This document shows positions 32,529 through 42,260 of a DNA stretch of 64,000 nucleotides, piece by piece. Below the pieces are notes generated by a model that was not told the DNA's origin, did no database searches, and worked only from the letters and a program-made list of their open reading frames with translations. The stretch is from Jatrophihabitans telluris (GTDB lineage Bacteria > Actinomycetota > Actinomycetes > Mycobacteriales > Jatrophihabitantaceae): contig NZ_CP097332.1 of NCBI RefSeq assembly GCF_023516435.1, positions 1,054,001 through 1,118,000 of the forward strand, given 5' to 3'. Each line of letters begins with the position of its first letter. Position 1 is the first letter of the stretch. A program made the translations under genes and the position numbers.

Positions 32529-34817
32529 ATGGGGACTTTTCGGCTGGGCTCACGCTCGCGCCGTGCCGGGTTTTCGGCCGGTGCAATGGTGCTGCTCGTG
32601 TGCACGGGGCTGATCTTTCGATCGCCCGCCGCCACGGGCGCCACCACGAGTGCCGTTCAGCCCGGGGCCGCCGCCATGTTCTCGGCCGCTCCGATGAACC
32701 CGGCTGCCGACGGCAGCCCGACCGCTACGACACCCGCGACACCTGCGACACCTGCGGCCAGCGCCTCCACCGCTGGTGTGTCGGTGAGTTCGGCCGGCAG
32801 CGAAGCAGCCGCGGCCAGCGCCACCACGAGCAGTCCGGTTTCGGTGTCCGCCACGTCCTCCGCGCCGGTCGCGGGCTCGGCGGGCGGCGCCACGTCGCCC
32901 GGCGTGGCCTCGGGCTCGGCATCGGGCTCGGCATCGGCATCGGCATCGGCATCGCCGAGCGTGACGCTGAGCAGCCCGCCGTCCACGCCCGCGGTGTCGG
33001 GTTCACCGGCCTCCGACCCGAGCGTCTCCGCCGCGAGCGGATCGGGCAACAGCGGCGGGGCGACCACGCCGGTGATCACCACGCCCTCGGCGCCGCAGAC
33101 CGTAGCGTCGGAATCATCAATGAATGCCGCGGTTTCGGCCTTCGTGCAGCAGAGTCTGGGCTGGAACGTCGATGCCTGCCGGTGCAGTGCCGCGATCTCG
33201 GTCAGCTTCGGCGGCCGGGCCAGCGCCAGCGCTGCACCGGCGGTCGACTTCCCGACCGCAGGGGTCGCCGGCCACACCGGCGACGTCCTGACGGTCAGCT
33301 TCTCGGGCAACGGCCCGGCGCAGGCCACCGCGGCCTCCGGTGGGGTCGGTAGCGGTTCGCCCCTCAGCGCGCTTCCGACGATCTTCCAACCGGGGGCCGC
33401 GGTCCCCGGGGTCGCGCCGCACGTCCCTGGCTCGCAAGAACTCTCAGTAGCCGTGCGGCAACTCATCAGTACGTTGATCACCGCCAACGGCCAGCGCGCC
33501 GCGGATCTGGATCCGCTGGCCGCCTTCACCGGCGCCGGTACCTCGGTGTCGCTGCAGCTGGTGTCGACCGGTCCGCTCAGCAGCTGTGCCGCAAGCCCAG
33601 CCTGCGCGGTCGCCATCGCCGTCGCTCTCGACGGCACCGCCTCGGCCACGATCGCCGCCCCAGCCAGCTGCATCGGGCTGGTCGGGACCGCGACCGCGAT
33701 CGCACTGTCGGCCGGATCCGACGCCACCGCTGCGGCAAGCCGTGGATCGTCGCGGGGGTGTGATGCCACCGCCGCGGGAAGCGTCCACCAGGTCAGCGCC
33801 ATCGCCGGAAACACCGGCCGCGCCTACGGAATCTCACTGACCGCAGCCGGGCCCGCCACGGCCTCGGCCGCCAGCGGCCAGCTCGGCGATACGGTCAGCG
33901 CCGACACCACCGGCAGCCAGGGCAGCGTTCCCCTTGCCGTCGCTATCAGCGGCTCGACCGGTGACACCGCCGGAATATCGATCGGATCCGAACAGGCCAG
34001 CACCACGGTGAGCAGCGGCGACTCCGGCCGCGCCGCCGCCACCTGCGCCCAGTGCACCACGGCCACGAGCGGTCTGGCCCAGGCGATGTCGGGCAACACC
34101 GGCAGTAGCTATGCCCTGGCCGGCGCCGGGACCGACGCGACCGTGCAAGCCACCTCCGGCGCGAGTGGCGGAGCCGCGGCCACCGCCTACGGAACCGGGG
34201 TCAAGCCGGGGACCGGCGCCAAGGTCGTCGGCAAGTCCGGGGATACCGGAGATGCCTTCGCGGTCGCCGTCGACCTCACGACCTGGGTCACGGTGAGCAC
34301 CCACTCCGGTCAGGCCGGCGCCGTGACCAGCATCGCCAAGGGTCCGAAGAAGGACGGCAGCACCGGCGGCGGTACCGTCGTCGACCCGTCCCAGCCATCG
34401 CATCAGCGGGTGGACACCGGTGGTCACAAGCCCGGGCACAAGCCGACGAAATCCCTGATCGACCAAGGGGAATCAGTGACCTCGCGGCCGTTGACCGACC
34501 CGGCTGCGCCACCGGCAGGTTCCAGCCGGCCGGCCGTCGTCCCGGCCACGTCGCACCGGCCGGCCACGGCCAGGACCGTCACCACGAGCAGCGCGAGCGG
34601 GATCGCGGGCGCGTTCGGTCCGGTCCTGCAGGCCGGTCCCGCGCCGACGGCCGAGGTTCTGGCCCTGGGCCCCCGTCCGGATGTGGTCCCCAGGGCCGCC
34701 AACCAGTCGGGGATGTCCGTGTTGGCGCTGGTGGCGCTGCCGTTCATCGTCCTCGGCATGGTCCTGCTCGTGGCCTTGGCGACTTCGCACCGTCGACGAC
34801 GACGATGGCGGTCCTGA
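32529..34817 (+). CDS. Secreted, membrane-anchored Ser/Ala/Gly-rich repeat protein
   Basis: A 762-residue exported protein. Residues 1-37 form a signal peptide (basic start, hydrophobic core AGAMVLLVCTGLIF, small residues after). Residues about 40-200 are a low-complexity Ser/Ala/Thr/Pro region. Residues about 210-620 hold irregular repeats of the plan SG(N/D)TG followed by alternating small residues (for example GNTGSSYALAGAGTDATVQA), similar to the giant protein encoded next. A few Cys pairs (DACRC, SSCAASPAC, CAQC) occur. The C-terminus is one transmembrane helix (MSVLALVALPFIVLGMVLLV) and a basic tail, without a clear LPxTG motif. Not recognised; a wall or membrane-linked surface protein is inferred. 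Confidence 0.75.
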   Translation: MGTFRLGSRSRRAGFSAGAMVLLVCTGLIFRSPAATGATTSAVQPGAAAMFSAAPMNPAADGSPTATTPATPATPAASASTAGVSVSSAGSEAAAASATTSSPVSVSATSSAPVAGSAGGATSPGVASGSASGSASASASASPSVTLSSPPSTPAVSGSPASDPSVSAASGSGNSGGATTPVITTPSAPQTVASESSMNAAVSAFVQQSLGWNVDACRCSAAISVSFGGRASASAAPAVDFPTAGVAGHTGDVLTVSFSGNGPAQATAASGGVGSGSPLSALPTIFQPGAAVPGVAPHVPGSQELSVAVRQLISTLITANGQRAADLDPLAAFTGAGTSVSLQLVSTGPLSSCAASPACAVAIAVALDGTASATIAAPASCIGLVGTATAIALSAGSDATAAASRGSSRGCDATAAGSVHQVSAIAGNTGRAYGISLTAAGPATASAASGQLGDTVSADTTGSQGSVPLAVAISGSTGDTAGISIGSEQASTTVSSGDSGRAAATCAQCTTATSGLAQAMSGNTGSSYALAGAGTDATVQATSGASGGAAATAYGTGVKPGTGAKVVGKSGDTGDAFAVAVDLTTWVTVSTHSGQAGAVTSIAKGPKKDGSTGGGTVVDPSQPSHQRVDTGGHKPGHKPTKSLIDQGESVTSRPLTDPAAPPAGSSRPAVVPATSHRPATARTVTTSSASGIAGAFGPVLQAGPAPTAEVLALGPRPDVVPRAANQSGMSVLALVALPFIVLGMVLLVALATSHRRRRRWRS

Positions 34818-35004
34818 CTCAGCGGCCGCCCCCGAAGGCCCGCAGTCATCGTGTCGCAGTCGTCCGCTGCTCCTCACTTGACCGAATTCACTTGATCAGG
34901 AACTCACCTGACCTCGACCGGTATCCAGCTACCGAATCCGCGCTCCTCCCATCATCCACCGTTCTCAGGGTCCCTTTCAGGAAAAGGGAGAATGGACACT
35001 CATC

Positions 35005-38000
35005 ATGATCTTCGAACTCGTCATGGCGGCTCAACTGCACGCCGCCAACAACGCCGCCGCACAGGGCGGCTCCGGGGCCGGCGGCGACGCCAGCAGCACC
35101 GCCAAGTCCGGGGCCACCGGTTCGGGCGGCAGCTCCGGCAGCTCGACCTCGTCCTCGACGTCCAGCTCGTCGGCCTCCAGCGGAAGTTCCTCTACGAGCA
35201 CCGGGGGGTCGGCTCAGTCCGGCGCCTCGGGGGACGCCGACTCGTCACCGACGAGCACCGCGATCAGCGGTGACGCCGGTGGCGGCACGGTGAGTGGCGG
35301 GTCCGGTACCTCGGGCAGCGCCAGCGGAAACTCCGGCTCGGGCGGTTCCGGCGGCGGTAGCGGAGGCGGCTCGGGCGGCACCGTGATCAACGCCGGCTCC
35401 GGCAACTCCGGCTCGGTCACCGGCAGCGGCGGCGGCGGGACGAGCGGTTCGGCCTCCTCCAGCGCCTCGGGCAACACCACCAGCGGCAACTCCGGCAGTG
35501 CCACCGTGGGCAACCACAGCACCGGCGGAAACACCGGCAATTCCAGCTCGGGCTCGTCCTCGACCTCAGGCGCCCACTCCGGCGCCGGTGGAGCGTCCGG
35601 TGCGACCGGATCCGGGACGGCCGGATCGTCCTCACACTCCGGCTCCGGTGGCAGCAGCGGCGGCTCGGGCTCCGCGAGCTCCGGCAGCGGATCCAGCGCC
35701 ACCCACGCCGGCAGTGCCAGCAGTGGTGCCGGTGCGGGCAAGGTCAGTCCGGTAGCGGCGGTCACCGGCGGCTCCGGCTCCGGCGGCAGCGCGGCCTCCG
35801 GGGCCGGCAGCGGCGACTCCGGATCGGGCGGCAGCTCGGGTTCGGCGTCCTCGGCGTCCGGATCGGGATCGCACGCCACCAGCGGGGATTCCTCGACGAC
35901 AACCTCCGGTGATGCCACCTCCGGCACCACCGGCGACGCCAACTCCAGCCCCGGGGTCGGTGCGTTCACCGGCGATGCCATCGCGGCGCTCGTCATCGGC
36001 AGCTCCGGTATGACCGGCAGCGTCAACGGTGGCGTCAGCGGCGGAAGCATGGCTTCCGGTAACGGCGACACCACCAGCGACACCGGCGGCGGCGGGACCG
36101 GCGGGATCGTGATGATCCTCAACTCCGGCAACTCCGGTGACGTGACCGGGACCGGGACCGGTGGCACCACGGGCGCGGCCACCGCGACCAGCACCGGCAA
36201 CACCACCAGTGGCAACAGCGGATCGGTGACGGTCGGCAACTCCTCCACCGGAGGCAACACCGGCAACGCCAGTTCAACGTCCACGGCGGGCTCCACAGCG
36301 ACCAGCGGGGCCGGCGGCGCCTCGGGCGCAACCGGGGCCGGGTCGGCAACTTCGGGCAGCTCCTCCGGCGACACCGGCGGCAGCGGCGCGTCGGGCACCG
36401 GTGGCTCGGGTGACGGGGGCACCGCGAGCGCGGGCGCGTCGTCCGGGGACAGCGGCTCGGGGGGAGACTCGGGATCGGCCACTTCGAGCGCGGGCTCGGA
36501 AGGCAGCGCGACCAGCGGCAACTCCAGCACCTCGACCTCGGGCAGCGGCACGTCCGGTGACACCGGCTCGGCCACGTCGACTCCGGTCGTGGTGGCGTCC
36601 AGTGGCAGCGCCGACGGTGCGCTCGTCTATGGCGAATCCGGCGCGACCGGGAACGTCTCCGGTTCGATCGGCGGTACCGGTGACGCCAGCGGCGGCGGCG
36701 GTTCCGGCGGCATCTACATGGAACTGACCTCCGGCGACTCCGGCAGCGTGACCGGCAGCGGCACCGGCGGCACGACCGGGGCGGCCAGCGCGACTGCCTC
36801 GGGCAACACCACCAGCGGCAACTCGGGCAGCGCCACCGTGGGCAATCACAGCAGCGGCGGCAACACCGGTTCGGCCAGCGGATCGTCCACCGCCACGTCC
36901 GGCGCGACCAGCGGGCCCGGCGGAGCATCCGGAGCCAGCGGTGCCGGCACCGCCAGCGCAACGTCGTCCTCGGGTTCGACGGGTGGCAGCGGTAGCGCGA
37001 TCGGCACCGGCGGCAGCGGGGCCGGCGGAGCTACCGAGGCGGGCGCGGGATCCGGCAGCACCGGCGACGGTGGCTACTCCGGTGACGCGACGTCCGGCGC
37101 AACCTCCAGCGGGTCGGCCACGAGCGGCGGCTCCAGCACGAGCACCAGCGGGGACGCGACCTCCGGCTCCAGCGGCGGCGCCTACTCGGCTCCGGAAGTC
37201 ACGGCGTCCAGCGGTGATGCGGGCGGCGCCGCGGTGATCGGCATCTCCGGCTCGACCGGCGACGTCTACGGCAGCATCGGCTCCACCGGCAGCACCACCG
37301 ACGGCGGCGGCTCGGGCGGCATCTCGATGGTCCTGACCTCGGGCAACTCCGGCGACGTCAACGGCACCGGCACGGGCGGCACCTCAGGTGCGGCGACCGC
37401 GACGGCTTCGGGCAACACGACCAGTGGCAACACGGGCAACGCCGGCGTCGGAAATTCCAGCACGGGCGGCAACTCCGGCGCGGCGACCGGCACCTCCGGT
37501 GCGACCTCGGGCGCGACCTCGGGAGCGGGCGGCGCCTCGGGCGCCTCGGGCCCGGCGACGGCGACCTCGGGCAGCGGCTCGGGTGACACCGGCGGCAGCG
37601 CCACCTCCAACGGCACCGGCGGTTCCGGCGCCGGCGGCGACTCCGCCGCGGGTGCGGCCTCGGGTTACACCGGCGCCGGCGGTGACTCCGGCTCGGCCAG
37701 TTCGGGGGCGACGTCCTCGGCTGACGGCACTTCGGGCAGCAGCGACACCAGCACCGGCGGCTCGGCCACGTCCGGCGACAGCGGCGGCGCCTGGTCCGCC
37801 CCGGTCGTCACCGCGTCCAGCGGCAGCGCCGACGGCGCGTTCGTCTACGGCGAATCCGGTGCCACGGGCAGCGTCAGCGGTGACGTCGGCGGGTCGGGTT
37901 CCACCTACGGCGGCGGGGGGTCGGGCGCGGTAGACGTCGTGCTCGTCTCCGGTGATTCCGGCAGCGTGACCGGCAGCGGCACCGGCGGCACGACCGGTGC

Positions 38001-41000
38001 GGCCAGCGCGACTGCCTCGGGCAACACCACCAGTGGCAACACCGGTTCGGCCATGGTCGGCAACTCGAGCACCGGCGGAAACACCGGTGCGGCGAGCGGC
38101 TCGTCCACGGCGACCTCCACCGCGGGCAGCGGTGCCGGCGGGGCTTCCGGCGGATCGGGACCGGCCATGGCAACCGGTTCGAGCTCGTCCGGGATGACCG
38201 GCGGCAGTGATCTGGGAGCGGGCACCGGCGGTTCGGGTGTCGGTGGCAGCAGCGGCGCCGACGCCGCCTCCGGTGACACCGGCAGCGGTGGTTCGTCCGG
38301 CGACGCGACCTCCAGCGGGAGCTCCAGCGGGTCGGGCACCAGCGGCGACACCAGCACCTCGACGTGGGGCGACGCGACGTCGGGCTACAGCGGCGACGTC
38401 TACTCCGCACCGGTCGTGACCGCCGTCAGCGGCGACGCCTCCGGGGCCAGCGTGATCGGTTACTCCGGCAGCACGGGCGGGGTCGAGGGCAGCTCGGGCG
38501 GCAGTGGTGACACCTACGGCGGCGGCGGGTCCGGCGCCAGCTCGGTCACGCTCCTGTCCGGCAACTCCGGCAGCGTCACGGGGACGGCCGGTGGCGGTAC
38601 CTCGGGTGGCGCGACCGCGCTCGCCTCGGGCAACGCGACCTCGGGCAACACCGGTGACGCCTCCACCCACAACACCGGGACGGGCGGCAACAGCGGCTCG
38701 GCCACGGGCAGCTCGACCGGGACGTCCTCGGCCAACTCCGGCGCCGGTGGCGCCTCGGGTGGCTCAGGTGCCGCCTCGGCCACCGACAGCAGCGGTTCGG
38801 GCGACACAGCGGGCTCCGGCACGTCCAACGGCACCGGAGGATCCGGAGCGGGCGGCGACAGCTCGGCCGAGGCCGCCTCGGGCTACACCGGCTCCGGCGG
38901 CGACTCGGGTAGTGCCGACTCGTCGGCGGCCTCGTCCGGCTCGGCCTACAGCGGCAACTCCGACACCTCAGTGTCCGGTGACGCGACCTCCGGTTCCAGC
39001 GGCGACGTCTACTCCGCCCCGGTGGTGGTGGGCCTCAGTGGCCAGGCCGGCGGCGGCAGCGTCCAAGGCGCCTCGGGTGACACCGGGTGGGTCTCGGGCA
39101 GCAGCGCGTCGGGCGACACCTACGGCGGTGGCGGCAGCGGCGACAGCTCGGTCACCGGTCAGTCCGGTGACTCCGGCGACGTGACCGGCATGGCTGCCGG
39201 TGGCACGTCCGGCGCCGCATCGGCCACTGCCTCGGGCAACACGACCTCGGGCAACACCGGATCGGCGACGGTCGGAAACTCGGCCACCGGCGGCAACACC
39301 GGTAGCGCGGCGGCGGGCTCCAGTGCCGGTTCCAGCGCGACCTCCGGTGCCGGCGGTGCTTCGGGTGCCTCGGGCGCGGCGACGGCGACGGACACCACGG
39401 GCTCTGGCTCGACCGGCGGCGGCGCGACCTCGGACATCGGCACCGGCGGGTCCGGCTCCGGTGGCTCGAGCGAGGCCGAAGCGGCTTCGGGCGACACCGG
39501 CAGCGGTGGTAGCTCGGGCGATGCGTCCTCCTCCGCGGACTCGGGCAGCGAGGCCGGTTCCGGCAGTTCGTACACGAGCACCTCGGGTGACGCGTACTCC
39601 GGTGACAGTGGCTCGGCGGTCTCGGTTCCGATCGTGCTGGCCGGCTCCGGCAGCGCGTGGGGCGGCGAGGTCCTGGGCAGCTCCGGTAACACCGGCGACG
39701 TCTCCGGTGACGCCTACTCCGGCAGCTCGGACAGTGGCGGCACGGGTGCCGCCGACGTCCAGGCCGGCTCGGGCGACTCCGGCGCGGTGAGCGGCACGGC
39801 CGGCGGCGGTACCTCGGGTGCCGCGACCGGGACCGCGTCGGGTAACACCACATCCGGAAACACCGGCGCAGCGTCGGTGGCCAACTCGGGCACCGGTGGC
39901 GACACCGGCTCGGCCAACGCGGCCTCGTCCGCGTCCTCGACCGCCGGCAGCGGCGCGGGTGGCGCCTCGGGCAACTCGGGACCGGCCTCGGCGACCGCCG
40001 GGTCCAGCTCGGGTGACACCGGCGGGACCGGAACCGTCGCGGGCACCGGAGGTTCCGGTGCCGGCGGTGACTCCTCGGCTGAAGCGACTTCCGGCTCAAC
40101 CGGTGACGGAGGCTGGTCCGGTTCGGCCGACTCCAGCGCCAGCTCCTCCGGTTCAGCCGGCAGCGGTGACAGCGTCACCTGCGTGGACGGCTCGGCGACC
40201 AGCGGCGGCAGCGGGGATGCGATCTCGGCGCCGATCGTGCTGGCCGGTTCGGGTGATGCCGGCGGCGGCGCCGTCCTCGGCGAATCCGGTTACACCGGTG
40301 ACGTCAGCGGATCCGCCTCGTCCGGCTCCAGCGACTCGGGCGGTTCGGGAGCGGCTTCGGTCGGTGCCCTGTCCGGTGACTCCGGCGCGGTGACCGGCAC
40401 GGCCGACGGCGGAACATCCGGAAGCGCGACCGCGACGGCCTCGGGTGGCACCACCTCGGGCAACACCGGCGCGGCGTCGGTGAGAAACTCCGGCACCGGT
40501 GGCGACACCGGTTCGGCGACGGCCACCAGCACGGGATCGTCGACCGCCACCACCGGAGCGGGCGGCATGTCCGGCAACTCCGGCCCGGCTACGGCGACCG
40601 ACACCACCTCCTCCGGTGACACCGGTACCTCGGGCAGCGGTGGCTCCGGCGAGGGCGGCTCGTCCTCGGCTGAGGCCGACTCCGGTGACACCGGCGCCGG
40701 CGGCAGCTCCGGCGACGCCATGTCCTCGGCCGATTCGCAGGGCTCGGCGGGATCGGGCAACAGCTGGACCCACACCTCCGGCGACGCGACGTCCGGCGAC
40801 AGCGGCGCGGCCTTGTCCGCCCCGCTGGTCGGTGCGGGCAGCGGCTACGCCGGCGGCGGTGTCGTGCTCGGCGCCTCCGGTTACACCGGTTGGGTCGACG
40901 GCAGCGCGGCTTCGGGTTCGTCCGACAGTGGCGGTACCGGAGCCAGCACGGTCGAGGCGGCCTCGGGCAACTCCGGTGACGTCAGCGGCATGGCCGGCGG

Positions 41001-42174
41001 CGGTACGTCCGGTGCGGCCAGTGCCACGGCCTCGGGTGACACCACCTCGGGCAACACCGGGTCGGCGACGGTGGCCAACAGCAGCACCGGCGGCAACACC
41101 GGTGCGGCCAGCGGATCATCGACGGCGACCTCGACCGCAACCTCTGGCGCCGGTGGCAACTCGGGCGCGTCCGGGCCGGCAGCGGCTACCGGGATGAGCG
41201 CCTCGGGCGATGCCGGTTCCGGCGGGTCCGGTGCGGGAGGTTCGTCCAGTTCGGACTCGGACTCCGGGATGACGGGTGACGCCGGCTGGTCCGGCGACGC
41301 CAACTCCTCGGCCGATTCCTCGGCCTGGGCCGGCAGCGGCGACTCCAGCACCGACACCTGGGGCGATGCCACCTCAGGCTCCAGCGGCGACGCGGTCTCC
41401 ACACCGATCGTCGTGGCCATCAGCGGCAACGCCGACGGCGGCGTCGTGATGGGTCAGTCGGGCGACACCGGTGACGTCAGCGGCTCGGCGGGCTTCGGCC
41501 CGGTGACGCTGGTGACGGTCAGCGAAGAGGACTCGGACGGTTCGGGTGGGACGGGCGCGCAGGACGTGACCGTCACCTCGGGCGACTCCGGTTCGGTCGA
41601 CGGCACAGCCGGTGGCGGAACCTCGGGATCGGCTACGGCCGGCGCCTCGGGCAACACCACCAGCGGCAACACCGGCGACGCCTCGGTGAGCAACCACGGC
41701 ACCGGTGGCAACACCGGTAGCGCGACGGCCACCTCCACCGCGACCTCGACCGCAACCACGGGAGCCGGCGGCAACTCCGGCGCCAGTGGCGGGGCGACCA
41801 GCGGGTCCGACAGCGGATCCGGTGGACCCACCAGCGGCGGCGGCACCTCCGGCGGCGGCACCTCCGGTGGCGGGACCTCCGGTGGCGGGACCTCCGGCGG
41901 TACCACCGGAGGTACGACCGGCGGTCAGACGGGCAGCGACAACGGCGGGTCCACCAGTACGACCAACCCGCCCGCTCAGACCCAGGTCGAGGCAGTGAGC
42001 GAGACCCGGGTGCCGGCGGCAATGGCGCCGTCGGTGGTCGGTGCGGCCGCGATCGCTGAGACCGCCCTCGCGTTCACCGGAGCCAGCGTGCCGATGCTGC
42101 TTTCCGGTGCGGGTGTTCTGGTTCTGCTGGGCTTCGGCGCTCTGGCTCTGCCGCGGCGGCGTACCCAGCACTGA
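35005..42174 (+). CDS. Giant Gly/Ser/Thr/Ala repeat protein with C-terminal LAFTG sorting signal
   Basis: A 2389-residue protein made almost wholly of Gly, Ser, Thr, Ala, Asp and Asn. About eleven units follow each other; the six middle periods are exactly 203 residues, the first ones longer and the last ones shorter. Each unit starts near a (S/T)xP-x-V segment, then contains many SG(N/D/Y)(S/T)G turns and a conserved SGNTTSGNTG core. The C-terminus has LAFTG, a hydrophobic helix and RRRTQH, a cell-wall sorting signal best fitting class E sortase substrates (LAxTG). The first ATG in the frame gives MIFELVMAAQLHAANN, which does not look like a signal peptide. Long antisense frames are codon-bias shadows. 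Function unknown; an extended surface fibre or matrix protein is inferred. Confidence 0.8.
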   Translation: MIFELVMAAQLHAANNAAAQGGSGAGGDASSTAKSGATGSGGSSGSSTSSSTSSSSASSGSSSTSTGGSAQSGASGDADSSPTSTAISGDAGGGTVSGGSGTSGSASGNSGSGGSGGGSGGGSGGTVINAGSGNSGSVTGSGGGGTSGSASSSASGNTTSGNSGSATVGNHSTGGNTGNSSSGSSSTSGAHSGAGGASGATGSGTAGSSSHSGSGGSSGGSGSASSGSGSSATHAGSASSGAGAGKVSPVAAVTGGSGSGGSAASGAGSGDSGSGGSSGSASSASGSGSHATSGDSSTTTSGDATSGTTGDANSSPGVGAFTGDAIAALVIGSSGMTGSVNGGVSGGSMASGNGDTTSDTGGGGTGGIVMILNSGNSGDVTGTGTGGTTGAATATSTGNTTSGNSGSVTVGNSSTGGNTGNASSTSTAGSTATSGAGGASGATGAGSATSGSSSGDTGGSGASGTGGSGDGGTASAGASSGDSGSGGDSGSATSSAGSEGSATSGNSSTSTSGSGTSGDTGSATSTPVVVASSGSADGALVYGESGATGNVSGSIGGTGDASGGGGSGGIYMELTSGDSGSVTGSGTGGTTGAASATASGNTTSGNSGSATVGNHSSGGNTGSASGSSTATSGATSGPGGASGASGAGTASATSSSGSTGGSGSAIGTGGSGAGGATEAGAGSGSTGDGGYSGDATSGATSSGSATSGGSSTSTSGDATSGSSGGAYSAPEVTASSGDAGGAAVIGISGSTGDVYGSIGSTGSTTDGGGSGGISMVLTSGNSGDVNGTGTGGTSGAATATASGNTTSGNTGNAGVGNSSTGGNSGAATGTSGATSGATSGAGGASGASGPATATSGSGSGDTGGSATSNGTGGSGAGGDSAAGAASGYTGAGGDSGSASSGATSSADGTSGSSDTSTGGSATSGDSGGAWSAPVVTASSGSADGAFVYGESGATGSVSGDVGGSGSTYGGGGSGAVDVVLVSGDSGSVTGSGTGGTTGAASATASGNTTSGNTGSAMVGNSSTGGNTGAASGSSTATSTAGSGAGGASGGSGPAMATGSSSSGMTGGSDLGAGTGGSGVGGSSGADAASGDTGSGGSSGDATSSGSSSGSGTSGDTSTSTWGDATSGYSGDVYSAPVVTAVSGDASGASVIGYSGSTGGVEGSSGGSGDTYGGGGSGASSVTLLSGNSGSVTGTAGGGTSGGATALASGNATSGNTGDASTHNTGTGGNSGSATGSSTGTSSANSGAGGASGGSGAASATDSSGSGDTAGSGTSNGTGGSGAGGDSSAEAASGYTGSGGDSGSADSSAASSGSAYSGNSDTSVSGDATSGSSGDVYSAPVVVGLSGQAGGGSVQGASGDTGWVSGSSASGDTYGGGGSGDSSVTGQSGDSGDVTGMAAGGTSGAASATASGNTTSGNTGSATVGNSATGGNTGSAAAGSSAGSSATSGAGGASGASGAATATDTTGSGSTGGGATSDIGTGGSGSGGSSEAEAASGDTGSGGSSGDASSSADSGSEAGSGSSYTSTSGDAYSGDSGSAVSVPIVLAGSGSAWGGEVLGSSGNTGDVSGDAYSGSSDSGGTGAADVQAGSGDSGAVSGTAGGGTSGAATGTASGNTTSGNTGAASVANSGTGGDTGSANAASSASSTAGSGAGGASGNSGPASATAGSSSGDTGGTGTVAGTGGSGAGGDSSAEATSGSTGDGGWSGSADSSASSSGSAGSGDSVTCVDGSATSGGSGDAISAPIVLAGSGDAGGGAVLGESGYTGDVSGSASSGSSDSGGSGAASVGALSGDSGAVTGTADGGTSGSATATASGGTTSGNTGAASVRNSGTGGDTGSATATSTGSSTATTGAGGMSGNSGPATATDTTSSGDTGTSGSGGSGEGGSSSAEADSGDTGAGGSSGDAMSSADSQGSAGSGNSWTHTSGDATSGDSGAALSAPLVGAGSGYAGGGVVLGASGYTGWVDGSAASGSSDSGGTGASTVEAASGNSGDVSGMAGGGTSGAASATASGDTTSGNTGSATVANSSTGGNTGAASGSSTATSTATSGAGGNSGASGPAAATGMSASGDAGSGGSGAGGSSSSDSDSGMTGDAGWSGDANSSADSSAWAGSGDSSTDTWGDATSGSSGDAVSTPIVVAISGNADGGVVMGQSGDTGDVSGSAGFGPVTLVTVSEEDSDGSGGTGAQDVTVTSGDSGSVDGTAGGGTSGSATAGASGNTTSGNTGDASVSNHGTGGNTGSATATSTATSTATTGAGGNSGASGGATSGSDSGSGGPTSGGGTSGGGTSGGGTSGGGTSGGTTGGTTGGQTGSDNGGSTSTTNPPAQTQVEAVSETRVPAAMAPSVVGAAAIAETALAFTGASVPMLLSGAGVLVLLGFGALALPRRRTQH
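35251..41990 (+). repeat. About eleven tandem coding repeats, mostly 609 bp
   Basis: Measured at the conserved (S/T)xP-x-V segment, unit starts lie at 35251, 35953, 36586, 37195, 37804, 38413, 39022, 39631, 40234, 40825 and 41407. The spacing is 702, 633, then five to six times exactly 609, then 603, 591 and 582 bases. The units have diverged in sequence but kept length, indicating old duplication with selection on unit size. Confidence 0.88.
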
Positions 42175-42182
42175 TCGACCCT

Positions 42183-42223
42183 GGTGGCGTGGGACCGGCA
42201 CACCTGTCCGGTCCCACGCCACC
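42183..42223 (+). terminator. Strong hairpin after the giant repeat-protein gene
   Basis: A perfect 16-base stem (GGTGGCGTGGGACCGG with its complement) closes a nine-base loop, starting nine bases after the stop codon. There is no T tract, as is usual for high-GC actinobacterial terminators. Confidence 0.85.
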
Positions 42224-42260
42224 GGCGCCGCTTGCCACACGATGACAAGGAGATTCCTCG

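Noticed and set aside
34992-35273. Alternative start at the ATG before the giant gene in another frame
   Set aside because: It gives an Arg-rich frame that ends after about 90 codons; it does not supply a signal peptide for the giant protein.
35214-36575. Long antisense reading frame (about 450 codons) opposite the giant repeat gene
   Set aside because: It arises from the Gly/Ser/Thr codon pattern of the sense gene, recurs in every repeat unit, has a Pro/Glu/Val-rich implausible composition and no start context.
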